From Silene latifolia (taxonomy: Eukaryota > Streptophyta > Magnoliopsida > Caryophyllales > Caryophyllaceae), in the NCBI RefSeq assembly GCF_048544455.1, contig NC_133538.1, positions 41,613,969 through 41,677,968 of the forward strand: DNA of 64,000 bases. Reading direction: 5' to 3'. A model generated the notes under the pieces. The model was given only the letters and a program-made list of their open reading frames with translations. It ran no database searches and was not told the DNA's origin. The position numbers and the translations under genes were made by a program. The first letter of the stretch is position 1. Each line of letters opens with the position of its first letter. This document shows positions 37,102 through 47,042 of this stretch, piece after piece.

Positions 37102-37200
37102 CGCCAGCAGATGATAAATTTTGGGCAAATGTCAGCAGATGATGAATTTTGGACATACGCCAGCAGATGATAAACTTTGGGCATGTGTCAGCAGTTGCCG
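37102..37200 (+). repeat. ~29-bp tandem repeat, four copies
   Basis: The core GYCAGCAGATGATRAA recurs at about 37,102, 37,131, 37,160 and (partial) 37,187, separated by TTTTGGGCAAAT-like sequence. Confidence 0.85.
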
Positions 37201-37481
37201 AACTACGACGTGGGTTTGATTCCGTCAGAAACGGATACGTAGGCGCCCGAGGATAAGGCTCAACCCATCATATATGCAACTTTATGGGTCGACGACCAAC
37301 AACGATAATTTGACACAACAGAAGCAAGAGTCAATCCCCAGCGAAGTTTCAGGTATGATCTTTTCTTATGGCTGGCGAGCTTATATACGCAAGTTTAATG
37401 GACTATAAACGACCCGCGGAATCCTCAGGTCGAAAGGGACCTGGGGTATACTTTGACTTTCGCCTTGTCCAAGCCTCAGTC

Positions 37482-37494
37482 AAAGTGGGGGCTC
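37482..37494 (+). other. Polypurine tract of the Tat/Ogre-type element
   Basis: AAAGTGGGGGCTC ends exactly at the 3' LTR start. Confidence 0.9.
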
Positions 37495-40400
37495 TGTAGA
37501 TACCCTTATCCGCCGATATTGGAATTTATAGAGAACCCGACAAACACCCGATGATGATAGGACATATGTATTCTTTAGTTGTCATTGTCATTATTTGGGC
37601 TCGTTTTACGATGTATAATGAGCGTTGTCGACGGAGTATTTTATTAATTTAAATGATGTTTAAATTAAGGCTTTTTTAAGGTGAATTCATATTACTTTAT
37701 TGTGAATTTATTTTCTCAAGTTTATTTTATTGAAAATAAAATAAATAATTTATTTGAAAAATCATTTTATGAGTGTATTTGATTTGAAAAATCATTTATT
37801 TTAATGTGTTAATCGATTTGAAAAATCGAATTTGAAAATCGAAAACTCGTTTTAACCACACGTTTTGGAGCTCGATTATAGCTCGGCTTTTGAGCCCGTT
37901 TTCTTTACGAGTTGGCACGAATCTCGAGTACACTAACCAACCTAGGCCTCTACCCATCCAACATCAGTTCGAACCCCCATACCCACGTCCTAAATCTCGC
38001 CCCAAACATACACAAAGCAGCCCAACTACTTCCCCTTACCCGCGTTAGCCCTTCCTCTTTTCCAACCCGTTTTGTGTGCTTCAAAGCTTGACCCAAACCC
38101 GCCACAACCAACCCAATTCCTGCCCCTCATTACCCACAACAACCCATCACCCAAACCCACCACGAAACCAATCCAATTCCCGTCCCAAACACCCAATAAA
38201 CAGCCCGCAAATAACAAGCAGCCCCCCCTGTTTTGCGTGCTCAAACCCGAGTCCAAAACCCGCTCCAAACACCACTTAAACCCGTGCCCATTAACCCTAA
38301 TCCATACCCTAGTATCCTACCCATATTACCCTAGCTTAACCCCCAAGAAAAACCCCTCCAAAACCGTACACGAGCTCACAATAGCTGCTGGACAGCAGCA
38401 GCGAAACAGAGCAGCCCGACTGCTTGTTGCTCTCTTAAACCCTACTTTAACTCCCTATAAATACCTCCCCTCTGCCATACTTTCATTGCTCTAAGTTCTC
38501 CATACATACTAACATCACTCACAAGAATTAAACTTCAGAAACAAACCCTAATTGCCTCTCAAAAATCTCGACAAAACTGAGACATCCAAACTGAAACAGT
38601 TTGTGTCTCTCTCGAAATACAATTCGTTTCCCCTTCAAATCTCTATTAAAACTCGAGTTTCTTGTTCCTAATTAACCATATAACATCCATCTACATCTTA
38701 GACAAAGATTCACGAGCCAAATTGACCTTGAGAGTACACGAATCCCTCGAAAAACAGTGTCATACACTCTGCTTTCGCGCTTTTCCCCGTCTGTCCAGTT
38801 CTGTTTGTGCTCATTTTTCGTGCCCAATAACTCAGAACGAGCGGGGTTTGTTTTAAGATATTTATTCCACTCTCTTTATAGTTTTCAAAACATCTTTTAA
38901 ATCTAATTTTCACCGTGAAACGAGTGAGAAATTGCAGTTTGAAAGTTGCTGTCCAGATTTACAAAAAACGTGTTGTTTGCTTTGTTCCTTCGTCGACGAC
39001 GGCCTCTCGAGATAAAATCTACCATCGATTACGACCCAAGACGCTGTCAACGATACATGTAGGTTGAGGGTGCATCAAATCCTCCTCTTCTCCTTTTTAT
39101 TTCGTTCTTTTATGCTTGTTTTTTATTGTTCGTTTTACGTTGTTTATCGTTTGATATCGTTAACTATGAAACTAGTTTAGTCCGAGTATGAGTTAAAGTA
39201 CCACCACGAACACCCGCGTTGACTTGAGATAGGAAAGAAATCCGCCACATCGGTCGGTCGTATCCCCCATCTCATTTACATATACTCGTGTTCAAGGTAG
39301 GGCATTAATAAAACGAATCCTAACTTCGTTCCTCGCTTTTGACCCCTTGCTTGTTTCGTTCAATTCGACCTACCCTAGGACCCGTTGCATGTTATTTCGA
39401 CCCCTGTTTGTTAACATATGATTCGTTTAGATGACTTTAGATTGATTAAATAACCTAATCAGACATGTTAGGGTGCTTCGACACAAGCATTAAAATCGAC
39501 CAACAATTCTATAACCTAATTGAATGCATCTCTCTTTTCACCTAATTTCTCGCTAGTATAAGAGTGCGTGCTTAGCACCTTCTTATTAACACTCGACGAG
39601 TTAATTTAATTAGCGAACTTGACCTAATTTGACCCCTTAGGCCGTGTAGAACACTCGGTTTTAGGCGAAGCCTTCTGGCCTCTTTTGTCATCGATTTCTA
39701 ATGTATTTTCCATATCGCTTTGCAAATCTATCTAACCTAATGAACCTAACCTAGGAACTAGGGTGGCCGTAAGGGTGGCCGTGCCTTTTGTCGTTCTTGA
39801 TTCATTTTTTTAATATCATTTGTTATTTGTTGTTTTGTAGCTTGTAATTTATAGTTTGTTCATCGAGTTGTAATTTTCAATTTTGTTTTACTTTTATCGA
39901 GTCAAAACCTCTTCAAAAACCTTAGTCTCATTTGGTTAGATGGTTGTGCTCCAATTCGTGTAAGAGCGTAGTAAATCGCATGTTGTTTAAAGCGACATGG
40001 CCCGATTTATGCTAATGCATGCTTTGGTGTGTGACCCAATGTCTAATTCGATAAGATTAAGCGAAAGCACGCATTACGAGGAGTGACCCAAGGCCGTGAG
40101 TTATGTAAACCGTGGGCCACCCCTTTGTGCACGTTTTCCTAGGCCGAATGACCATGTGTCGTGTATGATGTCATATATAGCAATTGTATTTAGATCGAGT
40201 TGTATCTTAATTTCTTGTTGTGTCGGCATGAAATGCCTGGGTTGTAATAGGGTAGATCCCAACGGCTCCTCCATTCCCCTTAAGGACTTGCTTGGATTGA
40301 GGGTAATAGGAGGGGAATGAATAGGGAAGTAATATGTGAGGTGTATTTCCCATGTTTGGTATGCGGGTAATTATTCACCTCCTGGAATTATTACCCTTGT

Positions 40401-41126
40401 GAAGGGGTAATACATTACCCACCCTACCCCCGGGTAATGATTAAGGGAGTAAAAGATCTACTCAGTAATCATTACTCTTATGCCAAACATATCATCAAGG
40501 AACCCATTACCCCACTAATTAATTTTCCCAGTAATTATCGCCCAATAAAACTTACCCCCTTAATAATTCCATGGATTCCAGGCAAGCCCTAAGCCTTGTT
40601 TGCTTTGTTTTGTATGTTGTTAGATCAATCAACCCACATGCTAAATTACAACTTTGACAAAGTTAGTTTAGTTGCATCTAAATCGACATAGAAACCTCAC
40701 ATGTTAGGTTTTTAAAACGATGTTTGCATATCATATATCGCAGTAGCTACGACCTTGTTTGAAATCCGATACTTGACTTAGTAGAGGCCGTCATTGACGG
40801 GCGGGGTTAGGTGTCCTTACGGGCTTCCTAACACGTACCCTCACCCCTTACTCAAGATCTATGGTTTGTGGATCCATCTAAATACCATTGGATTACGAGA
40901 GTCATTCAAATCGAGTGATATAGGGTACAAGTCTTTATCTTTAATCACTTGTAGTCGATTGGCTTTATGCTTTTCGATGAAAGGTGTAAAGTTGACTTGA
41001 ACGGTTCCAAGTTCCCATAAAACTTGGTGGCGACTCTAATTTGCCTTAATTCGATTCGAAAGAACCTCGAGTCGATTATGCCTAGTGTGGATCCCGCGGA
41101 CGCAATTCCCGCGGGCGTTGTCCACA
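37495..41126 (+). repeat. 3' LTR of the Tat/Ogre-type element
   Basis: The LTR is 3632 bp; without the MITE and its TAA duplication it is 3323 bp, matching the 5' LTR (3339 bp). It ends GTTGTCCACA followed by the CACCC duplication. Confidence 0.93.
40284..40589. mobile_element. Harbinger-type MITE in the 3' LTR
   Basis: The 306-bp insertion is absent from the 5' LTR, which preserves the empty site TTAAGCCCTG near 31,349. Ends are GGACTTGCTTGGATTG and, reversed, GGGCTTGCCTGGAATCC. The duplicated target is TAA (40,281-40,283 and 40,590-40,592). Confidence 0.93.
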
Positions 41127-42840
41127 CACCCACAAGGCTGAGTATGGGAATTCCAGAGGGAACCAGAGAAGAGTTGCTGAATCTTCCTCTGTTGCTGCAC
41201 TTGAAGCTCTCACTACGAGATTTGACAAATATGAATTGGGAGGAGCTTCAAAGGGGGGTATGTATCAATTAAATGCTGTGTCAGACGGTCCTTTCGTCTG
41301 TGAAAGATGTGGAGCTGAGGGACACGTTTCGAAGAATTGCCCTAGCCCCTTTGAGTCTTGCGCTGCCTTCCAACATTATAGGCAGACAAACCTGAGGTGG
41401 AGTAGCCAGAATGTCCTAAACCCAACTCCACCTCCGCAGCAGCAACCCTATGTGCCCCCTCATCAAAAGCAACAACAATATCAAAAACCTCCTTATATGC
41501 CGCAGCAGCAACAACAATCCCATAGTTCTGATTTTGCTGAGTTTAAGAACTTGTTGATGAAGGAGTCCCAATCAAGAGAGGCCGGGATGAAGCTACTAGA
41601 GAGCCAAATTGCTCAATTGGCTAGTAAGAGTACCTCTCGAGCTCCGGGACACTTACCGACTCAAACCGACCAAAAGGAGACCTTGAACGCCATCACATTG
41701 AGGAGTGGGTCCACCCTGGAGGGGCCTGCCATGGTCGAGGATGCTATTGAAAAGAATGAGGCAGATCCGAGTCAAAAGAAAGCTGAAACGAATAATTCAA
41801 AGAAAAAGGCGTCTACCAGGTATATCAGTCGATCGACTGATACACCCGGTCGATCGACTGATATGCGGGTTACAGCAGCTTCTGGAACTGTACACCTTGG
41901 TCGATCGACTGAGGATAGTGGTCGATCGACCAAGATCACTGCTGATAGCGAGATTGTTCGTCCTCCGATGCCCGATAACTTAAGGGACTATTTGTTTCGG
42001 GGCACGACAGCTCCGAAGGTGTTAGGGCCAGACCCGAGTGCTGATGGGTCCGTCCCAATTCCGAAGTTCGATCCGATGACGGTTAATGGCTCACATTTGA
42101 GACGGTCTGAGGAGGATTCGAGCTTTAACAAGGAGAAAGCAGTGGACTTCCAGCCTAAGTCCACGGATGCCGGCATGCGCAACTTAGAGGAGAGGGCTAA
42201 GGTACTTCTTACAGCCCCATATCCGGAGAGACTAGTGCCGACAAAGGAACAGGTATCTTTCAGTAAGTTTGAAAAAGTTATTCGTAGCTTGAATGTACAG
42301 GTACTCTTCCTTGAGTTAGTTAACCAAGTACCAGCATACACTAAATTCATGAAACAACTCCTATCTAAGAAAAAGTCGCTTGAACATGTTCATACTGTCG
42401 CATTAACCAAAGAGTCATGCTCTTACTTGTCTCACACTGCACCCCATAAGCTAGAGGACCCGGGTAGCTTTTCTGTTCCTTGCAATATAGGTACCTTCTC
42501 TATTGAGAAGGCATTATGTGACTTAGGAGCTAGTATAAGCGTCATGCCTTTGAGTCTAGCTAGGAAGCTCAAATTGACTAGGTTCGCAGTGATGATATGA
42601 CAAGATCATGAGATGGTGACCGATCTGCGGTCCAAATGATAGGAGTCTTAGAGGACATCCCTGTCCAAATAGGGAAGTTCTTCTTCCCCGTCGACTTTGT
42701 TGTACTTGACATGCCCGAGGATGCTCATATACCCATTATTTTGGGTAGGCCATTTCTCGCATCTTCTTTGGTGCAATCATAGATGTCGGTCTAGGAACCT
42801 TGACTTTCAAAGTAGGAAAGCATTCTATTGTCTTTGCCCA
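41127..42840 (+). pseudogene. gag: Athila gag 3' portion and protease (gag frame intact, protease broken)
   Basis: This continues the gag interrupted at 28,550. The long open frame 41,236-42,600 (454 codons) has the CCHC knuckle CERCGAEGHVSKNC (about 41,299-41,340), Gln/Pro-rich repeats (41,430-41,520) and LNAITLRSGSTLEGP. Four TCGATCGAC palindromes are read in frame as SRSTD/GRSTD/GRSTE/GRSTK (41,829-41,932). The Athila protease region follows with SFSVPCNIG and ALCDLGASISVMP (about 42,465-42,555). After the stop at 42,600, protease homology resumes in other frames as FFFPVDFVVLDMPEDAHIPIILGRPFLAS (about 42,670-42,765). Confidence 0.85.
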
Positions 42841-43338
42841 ACCTGCTAAGAAAAAGGACCCCATGTGGCATGTGACTTGTAACACGGTTTCGAAAAGAAA
42901 TCGTACTTTGTGGCTTCCCGAATTTCCTGTCTCTATTACTACTTCTGTTAACCCCTCCGCCCCAGCATCGGGAGCAAAAAGGAGGAAGAATCGTTGTTTT
43001 AGATGTTACGGGAGAGCTGGTTTGGGAAGGAAGTGCTGCAAGTTGCTCCAATTGTAAAGAAGCCGATCATTCAAAGAGGAGGTCTTGGTTGCCTGAGCTA
43101 TGGAATTGATGAGGTTGTTGATGACGAACCGGTTAAAGCCAGAGAGTTTGATTTGGATTCTGATAAGCCCGAAGAGATCCTTGACTGGGGAGATGATGAG
43201 AGTGTTGATCCGTTGAGCCATACGGACGTGGAAGCTAAGAAGGGTGCAGCTGCTCAAATAAGCACCGTTGAGGCTACCTCTAGTAGACAGAAGCCGACGA
43301 AGTGGGCCATACCGTGGTCATTCTTGATCAACTATTAG
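42841..43338 (+). pseudogene. Degraded gag-pol remnant after protease
   Basis: Short open pieces (42,800-43,057 and 43,003-43,338) read AQPAKKKDPMWHVTCNTVSK and an acidic YGIDEVVDDEPVKAREFDLD. They lie after protease where an Athila linker would be, but no RT follows. I do not recognise a domain. The stop at 43,338 ends the coding-like sequence of the element. Confidence 0.4.
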
Positions 43339-45536
43339 TTGATCGAGCTCTTTATAAACTTCATTTTATTTGCTTTTGTTACACTTTTTATTGCTTTTGT
43401 GTGCGCGAAAACTTCGCATTTTATTTTGCTTGCTTAGGATTTTATACGTTTGAGTCTTTATTTTGGGTTTTGCGCAATTTTGGGCGCGTATTATTGTGCA
43501 CTTGCAGGTTTTTAGACCTCATTAGCTCAAGTTATTGAGCAAATACGAAGAAATCGGTTACAAAGAAGATTTTTTCCGATCGATCGACCATTATGGTCGA
43601 TCGATCGGCCGCATTCCTTGCTTCTGTTCCTGTTCAATCTGGTCGATCGACTGCCTACTATGGTCGATCGACCGCCATGGACTGCTGTACCTATTCACGA
43701 CCTCTCCCCTGCTGTGTTTGGTCGATTTGCGGACTTAAGGGAGTTTTCTACTCCACTTTTCTCTCCGTCAAATTATTTATTTCTTCTAATTTTCTCAATT
43801 GTGCACATATTTACCGCTTCAAATTGTCTTCTCGATTTTATGCGTGGGTTTTATTTGTCTTTCGTGTACCTTTTAGTAGCATCAAGCATCAAACCTCCTA
43901 GCTCACGCTGGTGTGGGGAGGTTTCCCTTGCTGCGCTTAAAGTCTTGTGAGCTCCTTACTTTCACTTCATGTCTTATTTATTTCATTTTCCCGCAAATTC
44001 CCATTTCTCTTTTCTTCATTACATGATTTTGCACAATGGGGACATTGTGCGATTTGGTTTGGGGAAGGGTTTTGCGTCGCATATCATTTGCTTGCATTCG
44101 CGTTTACATTCTGTTTTGCACTGTTTATTTCATTCTTATATTCAAAAAAAAAAAATTGAAAATTTTCAAAAATTCAAAAAGAAATTGCACGTTTACTTTA
44201 GCATATAGGTCGAGTCGGAACGGTAGTATTTCAAGGATGATATTGCATTTTGCACCTGTTTTGCTCTGAACCTTGCTAAATTGACATGTTATTAGTAGAA
44301 TCGTATAAGTGCATATCTACGAGTTTTCGTTAATTTGCTGAACTTGAGACTTGACTTAGAAAATTGGCAAACTACATCATATTTCTGAGAATTAGAGCCT
44401 ATAACTGGTGATATCTGTGAGCGGTTTATTTAGGAATGTGAGTAGTACTCCTTATGAGACATGTCACATAAATGTGCATAAATATGAACTTAATCTGCTT
44501 AATACCTGTACGCATTTGGTCTGTGGTTAGTCGACACATGTGGTAGAGGTTTCCCCTTATTCGTTTTGCCCATAAGCTCCACACTGCCGAAAATATCCTT
44601 TTTTGTCCCATTTACTACATCTTACATTTAGCCTGCCATTGTCAAGCTAGTAGCCTGTGTTCTTGGGGTTGTTACTCATTTTTGGTGGCATATGCTCTGT
44701 TGAGACGTTATTGGGAAGATGAAATAAAGGAAGGAAAGAAACAAAGAAAGAAATAGAAAAGAAAAGAAAAAAAAATATGAAAAAAAATGATTCGAAAAAA
44801 GAGTTCTGTACTGTTCGTGAAGTCGATCGACTGCCTCTTTTGGTCGATCGACTGAGGTTCGAGAAAGAGAAAGAATCAATTCGCATAATTCAAACCTTTA
44901 TCTTTTGGCGATTTTTGCTCCCATGTATTATTCATATTTTATGGGGAGATAGTTGATTACTTTTATCTCTGGAAATTGTGAGATTTGTGCTTGCTATAGC
45001 ACCGTTCCATTTGTTTTGTGTAAGAAGTTGGATGTTGCCATATGGTTCCGTTTCGGTACTAGCTTGATCACCTGTACCTCCACTTTTCCATAAATGTTTT
45101 GCCTCTTCTTACCCATACCTCACATATCCACATTTATACCTCGACATGTGTCATGGTTTCTTGTTGGTTGGAATGCGTATGTACGGTTGTAGAGATTGCT
45201 TTCATATTAGACTCGGTATGTTCTCGATAGGTCGTAGTTAGGTGAGCGTCATTACATTTACTTCTTTCTATCTTACATATATTCACCTGTACTTATTGAG
45301 TGATTTGAGCGACCCGTGAGAGTCCAATTTGATAAGTCTCTACGATTGATTCGATGTTTTAACGGCTCCATAACTCGTTTGCATGATTCATTTGCTAATT
45401 GATTGTTGGTTGTGCATTAAATTGGTTTAGGCTTTACATGTTGCATTTCGCTCTGAGATTGAACTCGTTCCATTAGGTCATTAGATCGAGTCTAGTTCTT
45501 GTTTGAGGACAAGCAAGGGTTCGGTTTGGGGAAGTT
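43339..45536 (+). other. Athila 3' non-coding region and PPT
   Basis: The 2.2-kb stretch has palindrome groups at 43,576-43,672 and 44,823-44,852 and an AG-rich tract (44,715-44,800). It ends GGGTTCGGTTTGGGGAAGT, a PPT directly before the LTR at 45,537. It is collinear with 18,915-20,637 of the minus-strand Athila, but the env-like ORF is missing. Confidence 0.75.
44031..44069 (+). other. Hairpin followed by an internal PPT-like tract
   Basis: GCACAATG-GGGA-CATTGTGC (44,031-44,050) is followed by GATTTGGTTTGGGGAAGGG. It matches the block at 20,463-20,501 in the other Athila. Confidence 0.75.
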
Positions 45537-47042
45537 TGATGCGTGTCTTTTATATGATGTTTTAAATCCCATTTTACACGCATTTCAGAGCTCATTCATG
45601 TAGTTTATGCTACATTTCTCCCTATTTCCGTCTACTTCCATATTTTGTACATTATTGCAGAAATGTGAAGAATCCAGCGGAAATCGAGCTAAACCCGTCC
45701 CCGAGTAATCTGCATTGCATATGACGTGAAGTATTCACCCGAGGAACGAGCTTGGTGCGCAATCCAAGGCCCAAAAGACAAGTCCACGAGTTTATAGAAG
45801 TCAAGTAGCAGCTCAAGCAGTCAATCGACCACTGCCATCAGTCGATCGACCAACCATCGGGTTCCAGAAGCTACTGTTTAGTGAAGACCAATCGATCGAC
45901 CAGTCCTAGCAGTTGATCGACCAGATTTCTATTCCAGACGAGAATTAAAAGACCGTGAATCTTGAAGCCCAAAGTTATGTTAGGTTTAGGAAACAAAGTT
46001 ACGTTAGTTGCTATATAACGTAACCTAGAAACATCAGTTTTGACATCAAGTTTTTATCTAAGTTTCACATTGAATTGTAGAATATCACAGTTAGGGTTTG
46101 GATATTGATTGCATCGGATTTTTATACTTCCAATCATTCCGTTACTGTTCTCCTGCGATTTTCGGTATTCTTCCTGTTCTACTTTCAGTTCGTTTTATTT
46201 CGTTATCAGCGTAGAATTGCTAGTTAGATTCCCGAAACCATCTTATTGTTGCATGTTAATTGTTTGTTCTACCGTTTTAATTATGAATTCAGTACTTTAT
46301 TGCCTTAGTATTATTATTGTTATCACTTTCAGCATGAGTAGCTAAATCAATTGTGCTAGGATGTAGGCGAATTATGGCGTAGGCGGCGTAGTATTAAATT
46401 GGACTGAATTCGCGTGTCAGTCGATCGACTGACATACTTGGTCGATCGACTGACCTCGTGAGGTTACCTTTCATTTTAATTGATTTTAATGTTGTATTTA
46501 ACGAATCGAATGCATGCGATCAGTTAGATGCTTAATTTATGACTGACCCATTAGGTCGAAAGATAGGGAAAGTTGTTCGATCACCAATTAAGATGACTAA
46601 ACTGTGCTGAGATCGAAAGATAGGTATAGTTTAGACCGTTAGTCACTTTTCAGGACGAGAGTCAGTATTAGTGACATTAGGGACCTATAGCGAGATCGAA
46701 AGATGCTATTTGTTAAGAGTGGACCGAGAGGACCTCTTGTTTCCCGCCTCACTTGTGTTCGATTTAGACCTGTTTAGTATGCTGCCGCCAAAGCTGTAAT
46801 GAATCGACCATCCTAGTACCCTTTCTTTATCTGTTTAATCCGTCTTTTTAGTTTACTGTCTTTATTTATTCTTAGCTGTAGACCAATTCAACTCAACCCC
46901 CACACTCGTTACCTTAGACTAGAATTAGACAGCTAGAAATTACGTCTGCCTCCTTGTGGTTCGACCGTGTTACCACTAGCCTAGGTTAGTCTTAATAGGA
47001 AATTATAAATCTTATTTTTGGTACTCACAACGACGGGTATCA
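45537..47042 (+). repeat. 3' LTR of the plus-strand Athila derivative
   Basis: The 1506-bp LTR pairs with 26,080-27,578. It keeps complete palindromes such as CAGTCGATCGACTG (46,418-46,431) that are altered in the left copy. Confidence 0.93.

Larger units (their letters stand above)
34459..37481 (+). other. 3' region replacing pol, with short tandem repeats
   Basis: About 3 kb lies where pol would be, and no RT, RNase H or integrase motif is found on either strand. It has an A/G-rich low-complexity tract (35,040-35,180), AATACGTAGGCAGTCC (35,749-35,764) and GGATACGTAGGCGCCC (37,234-37,249), motifs common in Tat 3' regions, and three tandem repeat sets listed separately. Confidence 0.7.
28551..41126 (+). 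mobile_element. Gag-only Tat/Ogre-type LTR retrotransposon
   Basis: The element is 12.6 kb, bounded by TGTAGATACC...GTTGTCCACA LTRs (28,551-31,889 and 37,495-41,126) and a perfect 5-bp duplication CACCC (28,546-28,550 and 41,127-41,131). The tRNA-Arg-type PBS and the PPT (AAAGTGGGGGCTC) are characteristic of the Tat/Ogre group. The 5.6-kb interior has a Tat-type gag but no protease, RT, RNase H or integrase. It fits a terminal-repeat retrotransposon with GAG domain (TR-GAG) that depends on a relative. The LTR pair is highly similar apart from one MITE, so the insertion is fairly recent. Confidence 0.92.
26080..47042 (+). mobile_element. Plus-strand Athila derivative with gag-protease only, interrupted
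   Basis: LTRs lie at 26,080-27,578 and 45,537-47,042 (TGATGCGTG...GGTATCA; the left copy starts CG for TG). The tRNA-Asp PBS is at 27,584 and the PPT ends at 45,536. Without the insertion at 28,551-41,126 it is about 8.4 kb. Gag and protease are recognisable, but RT, RNase H, integrase and the env-like ORF are absent, and 3' non-coding sequence follows directly. It sits inside the pol of the minus-strand Athila. Flanking 5-mers are GACAT (left) and ATTAC (right), so no target duplication is recognisable. Confidence 0.88.
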
